64,000 nt of DNA from Telluria beijingensis (GCF_030770395.1 NZ_CP132480.1:4076317-4140316); one strand, 5' to 3'. Counted from the first letter of the stretch, positions 20,418-29,377 are shown. The notes: a model not told the origin generated them from the sequence alone. A program made the numbers and translations.

Positions 20418-21047
20418 TCAGCGCATGGCGCGACGGCGACGGACGAGCGCCGCCATGCCGAGCGCGAGCAGGGCCAGGGAGCCTGGCTCCGGCACGGCGG
20501 CGGCGACATCGACGCTGTCGATCCGCAGGCCGGCCACGGTGAAGTTGCCGATTTCAATGCCCATCGCGCCGTCCAGGCTGGTGAACGGCCCCTGGTTCCA
20601 CAACACGTTCTGGTTGTCGTAGTAGAAATTGCTGTTGGCATCGCCCTGGAATGCGAACTCGAGCAGGTATTGCTTGCCCGGGTCGAGGACAATGCCGGCC
20701 AGCGCATAATCGATCCAGTCGCGGCCATTCGTCGTCACATTTGAACCGCCGCTGGCGAGGCTGGACAGGCGCGTCAGCGTGACGCTCGACATCGAGATTT
20801 CGTACAGGCCGAACGTCAGGTCGATGCCGGTCAGGTCGTGCAGCAGGCCGACGCTCGTGACCGCCTGGCGCGAGTCGACGCCGAAGGTAATGCCACGGCC
20901 CATCCACCAGCTGTCGTTCCCGGCCGAGTATTCACTGCCGACGGTATCGTTGGGCGGCACGAAGATCACCGTTGCAGCGGCGGCGCCGCCGGCGCCCAGT
21001 GCGCAGGCGGCGCTCAGGATGACTGCTTGAACAAGTTTAGCGAACAT
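20418..21047 (-). CDS. PEP-CTERM sorting-signal protein (secreted, exosortase substrate)
   Basis: Start at ATG 21047 (MFAKLVQAVILSAACALGAGGAAAA), with GGAG 7 bases upstream and a sigma-54 promoter just beyond. An upstream in-frame ATG (21134) would lie before that promoter. The 209-residue product has a Sec signal peptide and a beta-rich Trp/Asn/Tyr-rich body of unrecognised family. It ends in a classical PEP-CTERM tail: VPEPGS, a hydrophobic helix (LALLALGMAALV) and RRRRAMR. Exosortase should cut at the PEP motif and release or anchor it at the surface, often in exopolysaccharide matrix or flocs. No exosortase gene is in this window. Confidence 0.88.
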   Translation of the reverse strand: MFAKLVQAVILSAACALGAGGAAAATVIFVPPNDTVGSEYSAGNDSWWMGRGITFGVDSRQAVTSVGLLHDLTGIDLTFGLYEISMSSVTLTRLSSLASGGSNVTTNGRDWIDYALAGIVLDPGKQYLLEFAFQGDANSNFYYDNQNVLWNQGPFTSLDGAMGIEIGNFTVAGLRIDSVDVAAAVPEPGSLALLALGMAALVRRRRAMR

Positions 21048-21080
21048 GGTTGTCTCCGTTATTGTAGGAGCAGGCTGCCA

Positions 21081-21096
21081 TGCAAGACCCATACCA
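21081..21096 (-). promoter_or_regulatory. Sigma-54 (-24/-12) promoter of the PEP-CTERM gene
   Basis: On the minus strand the sequence reads TGGTATG-GGTC-TTGCA against the RpoN consensus TGGCACG-N4-TTGCW, with the essential GG and GC at correct spacing. The expected transcription start is about 21070, leaving a 23-base 5' UTR before ATG 21047. Confidence 0.7.
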
Positions 21097-21158
21097 ATCT
21101 TGTCAATCCGTTCATAATCAATGACTTGATCCACAGTGATTGGAAACGTTTCCCATCG

Positions 21159-21177
21159 CTGTCAATTTTTTCGACAG
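21159..21177 (-). promoter_or_regulatory. Enhancer-like box (UAS) for a sigma-54 activator, copy C
   Basis: The minus strand reads CTGTCGAAAAAATTGACAG, a dyad with CTGT/ACAG ends. Its centre is 79.5 bp upstream of the sigma-54 promoter centre, the same distance as copies A and B at 35253 and 36169. Confidence 0.65.
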
Positions 21178-21527
21178 GGTGCGGATAACCGGCCCCAAAG
21201 TGAGTCCCCGCTCCTGCTCGCAGCGGGAGTGGCCGCTGCCGGAAGCCGGGCATAGGCTAGGGGCAGGAGAGTATGCGAGTGTGGTCGCTCCGTCTATTGT
21301 GTGCCCCATTTCGGACCGCATATGCTAGGCATGCCGCACTGTGATGGTGCCGTTTGGTAATCATCCTGACCACACTCGATGCTGATTGGTCAAGCTTTTC
21401 ACAATGGGTTGCGGTCTTGCAACAATGTGTGACTATTTTGGTGCGGTGCGTCATACTCTTCAAATTGGAGTAGTATGAGATGCAGTTGGCCGACCTCGAA
21501 GGCCAGTTTATTGAAGGCAGGCAAGCG

Positions 21528-21785
21528 ATGAGCGACATCACCTTAGATATCGACACTATGGAATTCCAGAGAGACCTGGATGCGCGTGGGCTGAATTGTC
21601 CGCTGCCCATCCTCAAGGCCAAGAAGGCCCTCGCAGAGATGGAAACCGGCCAGGTGCTGCGCATCGTCGCCACCGATACCGGTTCCGTGCGTGACTTCCA
21701 GGCCTTTGCCAAGCAGACCGGGAATGCGCTCCTGGCCCACACTCACGAGAACGGTGAGTTCACGTTCCTGATGCGTCGCAAATAA
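21528..21785 (+). CDS. tusA: TusA-family sulfurtransferase (SirA-like)
   Basis: This 85-residue form starts at ATG 21528; ATG 21558 (MEFQRDLDARG) would give the more usual 75-residue length, and ATG-less extension to 21480 is also open. It carries the TusA core LDARGLNCPLPILKAKKAL with the persulfide-carrying Cys in CPLP, and SVRDFQAFAKQTGN. TusA relays sulfur to tRNA thiolation, molybdopterin and sulfur metabolism. Two hairpins follow the gene. Confidence 0.9.
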   Translation: MSDITLDIDTMEFQRDLDARGLNCPLPILKAKKALAEMETGQVLRIVATDTGSVRDFQAFAKQTGNALLAHTHENGEFTFLMRRK

Positions 21786-21792
21786 TGCGGTC

Positions 21793-21851
21793 GGTTGCAG
21801 ATCATGCTGCAACCGCGTGCGTCATCCTGGACGGGGCATTCGGCCCCGTCC
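21793..21851 (+). terminator. Double hairpin downstream of tusA
   Basis: Two perfect stems stand in a row: GGTTGCAG/CTGCAACC (21793-21814, loop 6) and GGACGGGGC/GCCCCGTCC (21829-21851, loop 5). There is no U-tract, so the exact role is uncertain, but they separate tusA from etfB. Confidence 0.6.
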
Positions 21852-21908
21852 GCTCCCCTTGTACGTAGCGAGATGCCCGTTTTAGGCGTTTTCCTCTAAC
21901 TAAAAATC

Positions 21909-21920
21909 GCACGATCGTGC
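21909..21920. promoter_or_regulatory. Palindromic operator candidate of the etfBA genes
   Basis: GCACGATCGTGC is a perfect 12-bp palindrome 30 bp upstream of the etfB -10 box. Its form fits TetR-type regulators that control beta-oxidation genes in betaproteobacteria. The regulator is not in the window. Confidence 0.5.
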
Positions 21921-21926
21921 TTTAAT

Positions 21927-21956
21927 TTGGCCCGTTGCTTCGATTTCTCTTATAAT
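21927..21956 (+). promoter_or_regulatory. Sigma-70 promoter of etfB
   Basis: TTGGCC (21927-21932), an 18-bp spacer and a perfect TATAAT (21951-21956) lie 45 bp before the etfB start and just after the palindromic operator. Confidence 0.55.
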
Positions 21957-22000
21957 CTGGGCCACAGTTCTGTCATCCATTCCATTTTTAAAGGCACCCT

Positions 22001-22750
22001 ATGAAAGTCCTGGTACCCGTCAAACGCGTGGTCGACTACAACGTCAAGGTTCGCGTCAAGTCCGACAATAGCGGCGTCGATGTCGCCAACGTCAAGATGT
22101 CGATGAACCCGTTCGACGAGATCGCGCTGGAAGAGGCGACCCGCCTGAAAGAAGGCGGCAAGGTCACCGAAGTGGTGGCGGTCTCGGTGGGCGTGGCCCA
22201 GTGCCAGGAAACCCTGCGTACCGGCATGGCGATCGGCGCCGACCGCGGCATCCTGGTGGAAACCGCCGGCGACACCGAGCCGCTGGCCGTGGCCAAGATC
22301 GTCAAGGCGCTGGCCGACAAGGAACAGCCGCAGCTGATCATCCTGGGCAAGCAGGCGATCGACGACGATTCGAACCAGACCGGCCAGATGCTGGCTGCGC
22401 TGCTGGGCTGGCCGCAAGCCACCTTCGCCTCGAAAGTCGTGCTGGAAGACGGCAAAGTCACCGTGACGCGCGAAGTCGACGGCGGCCTGGAAACCGTCGC
22501 CCTGACCCTGCCAGCGATCATCACCACTGACCTGCGCCTGAACGAGCCGCGCTACGTCACGCTGCCGAACATCATGAAGGCGAAGAAGAAGCCACTCGAG
22601 ACCGTCAAGCCGGAAGATCTGGGCGTGGACGTGACGCCGCGCCTGAAGACCCTGAAGGTCGTCGAGCCGGCCAAGCGCTCGGCCGGCGTCAAGGTGCCGG
22701 ACGTGGCGACCCTGGTGCAGAAGCTGCGCACCGAAGCCAAGGTCATCTAA
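22001..22750 (+). CDS. etfB: Electron transfer flavoprotein subunit beta
   Basis: With EtfA this forms the soluble ETF dimer that carries electrons from acyl-CoA dehydrogenases to ETF-quinone oxidoreductase. The 249-residue protein shows the family start [31 protein letters not shown], the AMP-binding region [28 protein letters not shown], and [22 protein letters not shown], the recognition-loop segment. It is the first gene of etfB-etfA, 34 bp apart. Confidence 0.97.
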   Translation: MKVLVPVKRVVDYNVKVRVKSDNSGVDVANVKMSMNPFDEIALEEATRLKEGGKVTEVVAVSVGVAQCQETLRTGMAIGADRGILVETAGDTEPLAVAKIVKALADKEQPQLIILGKQAIDDDSNQTGQMLAALLGWPQATFASKVVLEDGKVTVTREVDGGLETVALTLPAIITTDLRLNEPRYVTLPNIMKAKKKPLETVKPEDLGVDVTPRLKTLKVVEPAKRSAGVKVPDVATLVQKLRTEAKVI

Positions 22751-22784
22751 GCCGTTCGCTCGTAAAACATTCATAGGAATCAAC

Positions 22785-23714
22785 ATGGTCGCATTAGTCA
22801 TTGCTGAACACGACAACGGCTCCCTGAAGGGCGCTACCCACCACACCGTGACCGCGGCCGCCCAGTGCGGCGGCGACGTGCACATCCTGGTCGCCGGTTC
22901 GAACTGCGGCGCCGCCGCCGAAGCCGCCGCGCAAATCGCCGGCGTGTCGAAAGTGCTGGTCGCCGACGCGCCGCACTTCGCCGACGGCCTGGCCGAGAAC
23001 GTGGCCGAGCAGATCCTGGCCATCGCCAGCGAGTACTCGCACATCCTGGCCCCGGCCACCGCCTACGGCAAGAACATCCTGCCGCGCGTCGCCGCCAAGC
23101 TGGACGTGGCGCAGATTTCCGAGATCACCAAGGTCGATTCGCCCGACACCTTCGAGCGTCCGATCTACGCCGGCAACGCCATCGCCACCGTGCAATCCGG
23201 CGACAAGGTGAAAGTCATCACCGTGCGCGGCACTGCCTTCGACTCGGCAGCGGGTGGCGGTTCGGCCGCCATCGAGACCGTGACCGCGGTCGCCGACTCG
23301 GGCACCTCCACTTTTGTCGGTCGCGAACTGGCCAAGTCGGACCGTCCGGAACTGACCGCCGCCAAGGTGATCGTCTCGGGTGGCCGCGGCATCGGCTCGG
23401 CCGACAACTTCAAGATCCTGGAACCGCTGGCCGACAAGCTGGGCGCGGCAATGGGCGCCTCGCGCGCCGCGGTCGATGCCGGCTTCGTGCCGAACGACTG
23501 GCAGGTAGGCCAGACCGGCAAGATCGTCGCCCCGACCCTGTACATCGCGGTCGGTATCTCGGGCGCGATCCAGCATTTGGCCGGCATGAAGGATTCGAAG
23601 ACCATCGTCGCCATCAACAAGGATCCGGAAGCGCCGATCTTCTCGGTCGCCGACTATGGCTTGGTGGGCGACCTGTTCGAGGTCGTGCCGGAGCTGGTCA
23701 AGGAACTGGGTTAA
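22785..23714 (+). CDS. etfA: Electron transfer flavoprotein subunit alpha
   Basis: The 309-residue FAD-binding subunit has the family N-terminus ([14 protein letters not shown]) and C-terminal FAD domain: [77 protein letters not shown] and [21 protein letters not shown] (each a conserved block). Together with etfB and the acyl-CoA dehydrogenase 264 bp downstream it serves fatty-acid or amino-acid beta-oxidation. Confidence 0.97.
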   Translation: MVALVIAEHDNGSLKGATHHTVTAAAQCGGDVHILVAGSNCGAAAEAAAQIAGVSKVLVADAPHFADGLAENVAEQILAIASEYSHILAPATAYGKNILPRVAAKLDVAQISEITKVDSPDTFERPIYAGNAIATVQSGDKVKVITVRGTAFDSAAGGGSAAIETVTAVADSGTSTFVGRELAKSDRPELTAAKVIVSGGRGIGSADNFKILEPLADKLGAAMGASRAAVDAGFVPNDWQVGQTGKIVAPTLYIAVGISGAIQHLAGMKDSKTIVAINKDPEAPIFSVADYGLVGDLFEVVPELVKELG

Positions 23715-23772
23715 TTGTCGACAGGGCAGAGCATGCGACCCCGCAGTGCCAGCCCTGTCAACGTACCTCAAG

Positions 23773-23879
23773 ACGTCGTTCCCGCGCAGGCGGGAACCCA
23801 GGTTTTCATGCGCTGCCGTATCGGCATGCGTTCGTGGTTGCTCAACGAACTGAGGTTTCCGCCTGCGCGGGAACGACGT
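23773..23879. repeat. Paired palindromic repeat element, copy 1 (dRS3/REP-like)
   Basis: Two 26-bp inverted arms (23773-23798 and 23854-23879) differ at one base and flank a 55-bp core. Each arm itself folds (TTCCCGC/GCGGGAA), with the form GTTCCC-N8-GGGAAC, close to the neisserial dRS3 pattern ATTCCC-N8-GGGAAT. A sister copy lies at 39752-39853. Confidence 0.75.
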
Positions 23880-23919
23880 TCGGGGGTACATGGCCATCAT
23901 TGAAACAATGGGTTCTCCA

Positions 23920-23943
23920 CCGCTGCAGGGGCGGCGTTTTTTT
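23920..23943 (+). terminator. Weak hairpin plus T7 tract after etfA
   Basis: A short CCGC/GCGG stem (23920-23923, 23931-23934) is followed by seven T (23937-23943). It is a possible rho-independent terminator of the etf mRNA or attenuator before the acyl-CoA dehydrogenase gene. Confidence 0.4.
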
Positions 23944-23978
23944 ATTCAGCATTCAGGAAGCACAAGAGGAGACAACAG

Positions 23979-25769
23979 GTGAGCTATAACGCCCCGCTGA
24001 AAGACATGCAGTTCGTGCTCAATGAACTGGCCAATCTTGCCGATATCAACGCGCTGCCCGGTTGCGAAGACGCGACCCCGGACACCGTGGCCGCGGTGCT
24101 GGAAGAAAGCGCCAAATTCTGCGGCGAAGTCATCGCCCCGCTGAACCATGCCGGCGACAAGGAGCCCAGCTCCTGGAAAGACGGCGAAGTCACGACCACC
24201 AAAGGTTTCAAGGAAGCCTTCCGCGCCTACGCCGACGCCGGCTGGCAGGGCGTGCAGCACCCGCAGGACTTTGGCGGCCAGGGCTTGCCGAAGCTGGTAG
24301 CCACGCCGTGCATGGAGATGCTGCATGGCGCCAACCTGTCGTTCGCGCTGGTCGCGCTGCTGTCCGACGGCGCGATCGAGGCGCTGCTGACCGCCGGTTC
24401 CGACGAACAGAAGGCGCGCTTCCTCGAGCCGCTGATCTCGGGCCAGTGGACCGGCACCATGAACCTGACCGAACCGCAAGCCGGCTCCGACCTGGCAGCC
24501 GTGCGCACCCGTGCCGAGCCGCAGGGCGACGGCACCTATAAAGTCTTCGGCACCAAGATCTTCATCACCTATGGCGAGCACGATATGGCCGAGAACATCG
24601 TCCACCTGGTGCTGGCGAGGACGCCGGACGCGCCGCCGGGCGTGAAAGGCATCTCGCTGTTCATCGTGCCCAAGTTCATGATCAACGACGACGGTTCGCT
24701 GGACGCGCGCAACGACGTGCACTGCGTCTCGATCGAGCACAAGCTGGGCATCAAGGCCAGCCCGACCGCCGTGCTGCAGTTCGGCGACCACGGCGGCGCG
24801 ATCGGCACCCTGGTGGGCGAAGAGAACCGCGGCCTGGAATACATGTTCATCATGATGAACGCGGCCCGCTTCGGCGTCGGCATGCAGGGCGTCGGCCTGG
24901 CCGAACACGCCTACCAGCAGGCGGTGGCGTTCGCGAAAGACCGCATCCAGTCGCGCGACGTGGCCGGCTCGCCCGGCCCGGTGGCGATCGTCAACCACCC
25001 GGACGTGCGCCGCATGCTGATGTCGATGCGCGCCCAGACCGAGGCGGCGCGCGCGCTGGCCTATGTCGGCGCCGGCATCTCGGACCTGGCCCACCACCAT
25101 CCCGACGCGGAGACGCGCAAGGCGAACCTGGCCGTGTATGAATACCTGGTCCCGGTGATCAAGGGCTGGTCGACCGAGATGAGCGAGAACGTGGCGCGCG
25201 ACGGCGTGCAGGTACATGGCGGCATGGGCTTCATCGAAGAGACCGGCGCGGCCCAGCATTACCGCGACGCCAAGATCCTCACCATCTACGAGGGCACGAC
25301 CGCAATCCAGGCCAACGACCTGGTCGGCCGCAAGACGGTGCGCGACGGCGGCGCGGTGGCGAAGGGCTTGCTGGCGCAGGTGGACGAGGTGGTGCGCGAA
25401 CTGCGTGAAACCCAGAGCATCGATTTCACCGCGATCGCGCGCAGCCTGCGCGACGGGTCGAGCGCGCTGGAGTCGGTGGTCGACTATATGGTCGAATTCG
25501 GCAAGAGCGATGTGCGCGGCGTGTACGCGGGCAGCGTGACCTATCTGAAGCTGGCCGGCATCGTGCTGGGCGGCTGGCAGATGGCGCGCGCGGCCATCGT
25601 GGCGCAGAAGAAGCTCGACGCGGGCGAGGGCGATGCCGCCTTCTACCGCGCCAAGATCGCCACCGCGCGCTTCTACGCCGACCACATCCTGTCGCAGGCG
25701 ATGGGCCTGCGGCATGCGATCACGGAAGGCGCGGCCGGCGTGCTGGCGCTGGATGTCGACCAGTTCTAA
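23979..25769 (+). CDS. Acyl-CoA dehydrogenase, large C-terminally extended type
   Basis: The start is GTG 23979 behind AGAGGAG. The 596-residue flavoenzyme has the N-terminal extension and C-terminal Acyl-CoA_dh_C domain of the DmdC/long-chain group rather than the 380-residue core alone. Landmarks: MNLTEPQAGSDLAAVRT (FAD/substrate region), GTKIFITYGEHD, GVGMQGVGLAEHAYQQAV, QVHGGMGFIEETGAAQHYRDAKI and catalytic Glu438 in IYEGTT. It should pass electrons to the ETF encoded just upstream. Chain-length specificity is not readable. Confidence 0.93.
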   Translation: MSYNAPLKDMQFVLNELANLADINALPGCEDATPDTVAAVLEESAKFCGEVIAPLNHAGDKEPSSWKDGEVTTTKGFKEAFRAYADAGWQGVQHPQDFGGQGLPKLVATPCMEMLHGANLSFALVALLSDGAIEALLTAGSDEQKARFLEPLISGQWTGTMNLTEPQAGSDLAAVRTRAEPQGDGTYKVFGTKIFITYGEHDMAENIVHLVLARTPDAPPGVKGISLFIVPKFMINDDGSLDARNDVHCVSIEHKLGIKASPTAVLQFGDHGGAIGTLVGEENRGLEYMFIMMNAARFGVGMQGVGLAEHAYQQAVAFAKDRIQSRDVAGSPGPVAIVNHPDVRRMLMSMRAQTEAARALAYVGAGISDLAHHHPDAETRKANLAVYEYLVPVIKGWSTEMSENVARDGVQVHGGMGFIEETGAAQHYRDAKILTIYEGTTAIQANDLVGRKTVRDGGAVAKGLLAQVDEVVRELRETQSIDFTAIARSLRDGSSALESVVDYMVEFGKSDVRGVYAGSVTYLKLAGIVLGGWQMARAAIVAQKKLDAGEGDAAFYRAKIATARFYADHILSQAMGLRHAITEGAAGVLALDVDQF

Positions 25770-26179
25770 CCGAAGGCGCCGCCCGTAAACAGGATGTCGA
25801 ACAGCCGCGCCATCGTCCCGATCAGGACGATGGCGCCGGCCAGCATCGTGATTACCAGCAGCACCGGCAGGACCCAGGTCGAGCGCGACTGGCGGCCGCT
25901 GCCCTGGTTATGTTTCGCATCCCATTTCTCGTCCGGCGTGAGGCCGATCACCAGCGCCTCGATGTAGCCGGCGATGAACGACACCAGCAGCGGCAGCATT
26001 ACATAAAAGGGATGGGGCTTGACCGCGCCGTACAGGATGCCGGTGACCGGCAGCGCGCACAGGTGCAGCAGCCCGAGCCGGTCGGCGCCGCCCTTCAGGT
26101 AGAAGCGGTGGACCCCGAAGCCGCCCAGCAGCAGGGCGAGCAGGGTGGCGACGGTCTTGTTCTTGTGGGTAGCGGCCAT
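25766..26179 (-). CDS. TM2-domain membrane protein
   Basis: ATG 26179 (MAATHKNKTVATLLALLLGGFGVHRFYLKG) is chosen because the TM2 domain starts there; an upstream GTG at 26239 is in frame. The 137-residue product has the TM2 signature GGFGVHRFYLKG..RLGLLHL, two helices, then a third helix near the C-terminus. TM2 proteins have no agreed function. Its stop overlaps that of the convergent acyl-CoA dehydrogenase gene. Confidence 0.8.
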   Translation of the reverse strand: MAATHKNKTVATLLALLLGGFGVHRFYLKGGADRLGLLHLCALPVTGILYGAVKPHPFYVMLPLLVSFIAGYIEALVIGLTPDEKWDAKHNQGSGRQSRSTWVLPVLLVITMLAGAIVLIGTMARLFDILFTGGAFG

Positions 26180-26361
26180 ATCGTGTCGTTCAATAGTTCG
26201 GGACAGCAAGAGTATGGTCGAGATTTGCAGGAATGGCACGTTTCACGCGACAGGCTGCCGAAATGACGGGGTGGCCGGTGGCGGTGTGGTCGAAAATCGG
26301 CGATAATGCTCGATTGTGTCGGGGCGGCGCAGGTTGTTGTCCGCCGTATTATCAATAACGC

Positions 26362-26391
26362 TTGCTGCTGTTCGGAGTCGCGCGCTATAAT
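26362..26391 (+). promoter_or_regulatory. Sigma-70 promoter of the rpsP operon
   Basis: TTGCTG (26362-26367), an 18-bp spacer and perfect TATAAT (26386-26391) lie 42 bp before rpsP. Confidence 0.6.
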
Positions 26392-26432
26392 CGTCGACTT
26401 TCTCCGTCCAGAACAACTTTTTCGGAAATATT

Positions 26433-26681
26433 ATGGTCGTTATTCGTTTGGCTCGTGGTGGCGCTAAAAAGCGCCCGTTCTTCAACATCGTTGCAACCGA
26501 TTCGCGTAACCGTCGCGATGGCCGTTTCATCGAGCGCATCGGTTTCTACAACCCGATGGCTTCGGGCGCCGAAGTCGGCCTGCGTATCGCTGCTGACCGC
26601 CTGGCTCACTGGCAAGGCGTTGGCGCACAACTGTCGCCGACCGTCGCTCGCCTGGTTGCCCAGAACAAGCCAGCTGCTTGA
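26433..26681 (+). CDS. rpsP: 30S ribosomal protein S16
   Basis: The 82-residue protein has the S16 start [20 protein letters not shown] and the body [13 protein letters not shown]. It is a structural protein of the small subunit. It opens the conserved operon rpsP-rimM-trmD-rplS, all four genes present in order. Confidence 0.97.
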   Translation: MVVIRLARGGAKKRPFFNIVATDSRNRRDGRFIERIGFYNPMASGAEVGLRIAADRLAHWQGVGAQLSPTVARLVAQNKPAA

Positions 26682-26700
26682 TTTTATTAAGTAGCACGTA

Positions 26701-27255
26701 GTGAGCGATTCAGCAGCAAGCCCGGTGGTTGTTCCCGCTGACCTGACCCAGGTCGGGCATATCTCCGGGGCGTATGGCATCGTGGGCGGCATCCGTGTCA
26801 CCCCGTATTCGCAAGACGCGGATGCGCTGCTGAACGTGAAGACCTGGTGGCTCGACAAGCCGACTTTGCACGCCGTCACCGTACGGAGCGCAAAACTGCA
26901 TGGTGGCGACGTGGTCGCGACCCTGGTCGGCATGCGCGACCGCGACGAGGCCGAGGCACTGAAAGGTGCGTCGGTACAAGTGGCGCGCAGCGAGTTCCCG
27001 GCGCTCGAAGAAGACGAGTATTACTGGTCCGACCTGATCGGCCTGGATGTGGTCAACCTGCAGGGCGAAGCCCTGGGCAAGGTGATCGACATGATGCACA
27101 ACGGCGCGCAATCGATCCTGCGCATCACGCCGGTGGCGGATCCCGCCGCCGCGACCAAGGCGCCCGAGCGCCTCGTGCCGTTCGTGGACCAGTTCGTCAA
27201 GACCGTCAGCCTCGAGCAAAAACTGATTACCCTGGACTGGGGCCTCGATTTTTGA
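26701..27255 (+). CDS. rimM: 16S rRNA maturation factor RimM
   Basis: RimM helps 30S head assembly, binding S19. The start is GTG 26701, 19 bp after rpsP. The 184 residues show the RimM beta barrel (VGHISGAYGIVGGIRVTPYS), RDRDEAEALKGASVQVARSEFPALEEDEYYWSDLIG in pieces, and a C-terminal PRC barrel ending in FVDQFVKTVSLEQKLITLDWGLDF. It sits between rpsP and trmD as in most proteobacteria. Confidence 0.95.
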   Translation: MSDSAASPVVVPADLTQVGHISGAYGIVGGIRVTPYSQDADALLNVKTWWLDKPTLHAVTVRSAKLHGGDVVATLVGMRDRDEAEALKGASVQVARSEFPALEEDEYYWSDLIGLDVVNLQGEALGKVIDMMHNGAQSILRITPVADPAAATKAPERLVPFVDQFVKTVSLEQKLITLDWGLDF

Positions 27256-27282
27256 GCCCGTCCGGTAGAGGAGCACAGCGCG

Positions 27283-28044
27283 ATGCAGTTTGACGTCGTC
27301 AGCTTGTTCCCTGAAATGTTCGCCGCATTGACGCAGTCGGGAGTAACCCGGCGCGCCTTCGAACAGCAGCGCTGGGGCCTCACCCTGTGGAATCCACGCG
27401 ATTTCACGCAGGACCGCCACCGCACCGTGGACGATCGCCCTTACGGCGGCGGCCCCGGGATGGTGATGATGGCCCGGCCGCTCGAAGCGACGATCAATGC
27501 AGCGAAGCAAAGACAAACCGAGCTCGGCCTGCCGAGCCCGCGCGTGGTGTTCATGTCGCCGCAAGGCAAGCCATTGAGCCACGAACGGGCGATGGCGCTC
27601 AAGGACGAGCCCGGCCTGGTGATCCTGTGCGGCCGCTACGAAGCGGTGGACCAGCGTCTGCTGGACCGCTGTGTCGACGAAGAGATCTCTCTCGGCGACT
27701 TCGTGCTGTCGGGCGGTGAATTGCCGGCCATGGCCTTGATGGATGCGGTGGTGCGGCTGATCCCCGGCGTGCTGGGCGACGATGCCTCGGCGGTCGAAGA
27801 TAGCTTCGTCAACGGCCTGCTCGATTCGCCGCACTATACGCGGCCGGAGGTGTACGAAGACATGCCGGTGCCGCCGGTCCTGATGGGCGGCAACCATGCG
27901 GAAATCGTCAAGTGGCGCCGTCAGCGCATGCTGGAGGCGACCGCGGCGAAACGGCCCGATCTGCTGGACAAGGCGCGCGCCGCTGGCCAGCTGAGCAAGA
28001 AGGACGAACAGTTCCTGGCAAGTTTGGAAAAACCTGCCGAGTAA
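27283..28044 (+). CDS. trmD: tRNA (guanine-N1)-methyltransferase TrmD
   Basis: TrmD methylates G37 of tRNAs, guarding against +1 frameshifts. The 253-residue SPOUT enzyme has [64 protein letters not shown] (knot and AdoMet site) and [30 protein letters not shown] 27283 has AGAGGAG upstream. Confidence 0.97.
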   Translation: MQFDVVSLFPEMFAALTQSGVTRRAFEQQRWGLTLWNPRDFTQDRHRTVDDRPYGGGPGMVMMARPLEATINAAKQRQTELGLPSPRVVFMSPQGKPLSHERAMALKDEPGLVILCGRYEAVDQRLLDRCVDEEISLGDFVLSGGELPAMALMDAVVRLIPGVLGDDASAVEDSFVNGLLDSPHYTRPEVYEDMPVPPVLMGGNHAEIVKWRRQRMLEATAAKRPDLLDKARAAGQLSKKDEQFLASLEKPAE

Positions 28045-28159
28045 GAATATGCGCAGGCAGTACAGCGCATGCAATCATGGGCATGTTGCCCGTGGTTCAA
28101 CCCCATCCTCTACTGGGCGAAGGTAGTGCCAGCAAGATGGTTTTTGGAGTCATAAAAAA

Positions 28160-28549
28160 ATGAATCTGATTCAACAACTCGAGCAAGAAGAAATTGCGCG
28201 CCTCGGCCGCAAGATCCCTGATTTCGCACCAGGCGACACCGTTGTCGTCAGCGTCAATGTCGTCGAAGGCAACCGCAAGCGCGCCCAGGCATACGAAGGC
28301 GTGGTCATCTCGCGTCGTAACCGCGGCCTGAACTCGAACTTCATCGTTCGCAAGATCTCGTCGGGCGAAGGCGTCGAGCGTACCTTCCAGCTGTACTCGC
28401 CGCTGATCGCTTCGATCGAAGTCAAGCGTCGTGGTGACGTCCGCCGCGCCAAGCTGTACTACCTGCGCGAGCGTTCGGGCAAATCGGCTCGTATCAAGGA
28501 AAAACTGCCGCAGCGTAAAGTTGCAGCAACCCCAGCCGCTGCTGAATAA
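28160..28549 (+). CDS. rplS: 50S ribosomal protein L19
   Basis: The 129-residue protein has the family blocks [55 protein letters not shown] and [26 protein letters not shown]. It lies at the 30S-50S interface. A 115-bp gap separates it from trmD and a strong terminator follows, which marks the end of the operon. Confidence 0.97.
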   Translation: MNLIQQLEQEEIARLGRKIPDFAPGDTVVVSVNVVEGNRKRAQAYEGVVISRRNRGLNSNFIVRKISSGEGVERTFQLYSPLIASIEVKRRGDVRRAKLYYLRERSGKSARIKEKLPQRKVAATPAAAE

Positions 28550-28565
28550 GAGCGACTGTGTCCTG

Positions 28566-28593
28566 AAAAAGGCATCCGCGAGGATGCCTTTTT
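28566..28593 (+). terminator. Rho-independent terminator of the rpsP-rplS operon
   Basis: A 12-bp perfect stem (AAAAAGGCATCC with GGATGCCTTTTT), GCGA loop and T-rich tail (TTTTTCTTTT) follow rplS by 16 bp. Confidence 0.92.
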
Positions 28594-28618
28594 CTTTTCC
28601 ACGTCCAGGAATTCTATT

Positions 28619-29287
28619 TTGGCAAAATTCGTCTTCGATCCGACCCAGCTTCCGGTCGCCAGCCTGGCCGGCGAGGCACCCATCGCGTCTGCGCGCCTGA
28701 CCCCGGCCGCCTTGCGGGCGCGCTTCGCGCAGACCCTGGCCTGGGTCCCGGAAACGTCGGACGAGGGCAGGGGCATGCTGCCCGGCCAGCTGCGGCGCGC
28801 CGCCGTGCTGGTGCCGCTGGTCGAACGGCCAGGCGGCGTGACGGTGCTGCTCACGCGCCGCACCGACCATCTGTCCAGCCATGCCGGCCAGATCAGTTTT
28901 CCGGGCGGGGGCGCCGAAGAGCGGGATTCGTCGCCGATCGAGACCGCGCTGCGCGAGACCGAGGAAGAGATCGGCCTGGCGCGCCGCCATATCGAGATCA
29001 TTGGCGTGTTGCCGGACTACACGACCATCAGCAGCTACCGCGTGACGCCGGTGGTGGCCCTGGTCCAGCCGCCGTTCGTGCTGCAGCCCGATCCGGGCGA
29101 GGTGGCCGAAGCCTTCGAGGTGCCGCTCGCTTTCCTGATGGATGGCCTGAACCACCAGCGCCGCGTCATCGACTTGCCGCAGGGCGCCGGCAGCCGGGCC
29201 TTTTATACGATGCCGTACGAGCAATATTTTATCTGGGGCGCCACCGCCGCCATGCTGCGCAATCTCTTCCATTTTTTGCGCGCGTAA
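28619..29287 (+). CDS. Nudix CoA pyrophosphatase (NudL/YeaB family)
   Basis: The start is probably TTG 28619 (TTGGCAAAATTC, with AGGA upstream). The 222-residue protein combines the UPF0035 signature (LLTRRTDHLSSHAGQISFPGG) with a Nudix box reading GGGAEERDSSPIETALRETEEEIGL in two pieces, where REtxEEiGL is the catalytic metal site. This family hydrolyses CoA and acyl-CoA to phosphopantetheine and 3',5'-ADP. It stands just after the rpsP operon terminator, with a CobD/CbiB-like gene downstream. Confidence 0.9.
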   Translation: MAKFVFDPTQLPVASLAGEAPIASARLTPAALRARFAQTLAWVPETSDEGRGMLPGQLRRAAVLVPLVERPGGVTVLLTRRTDHLSSHAGQISFPGGGAEERDSSPIETALRETEEEIGLARRHIEIIGVLPDYTTISSYRVTPVVALVQPPFVLQPDPGEVAEAFEVPLAFLMDGLNHQRRVIDLPQGAGSRAFYTMPYEQYFIWGATAAMLRNLFHFLRA

Positions 29288-29377
29288 AACTTTCTTACAG
29301 GCCCGGATTTGATTCTGGCAGGCTTCTCCGCTATCGTAGCGGGGCAGTCGTATTGCCAAAACAAAAAAGGGTTCCTG

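Larger units (their letters stand above)
21048..21527. other. Long intergenic region between a PEP-CTERM gene and tusA
   Basis: This 480-bp stretch holds the sigma-54 promoter (21081-21096) and enhancer-like box (21159-21177) of the minus-strand PEP-CTERM gene, listed separately. A small hairpin (CCCGCT/AGCGGG) lies near 21210-21230. Near the tusA side, CATACT (21452-21457) and AGTATG (21472-21477) form an inverted pair that may be an operator. Short frames here look like chance. Confidence 0.55.
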
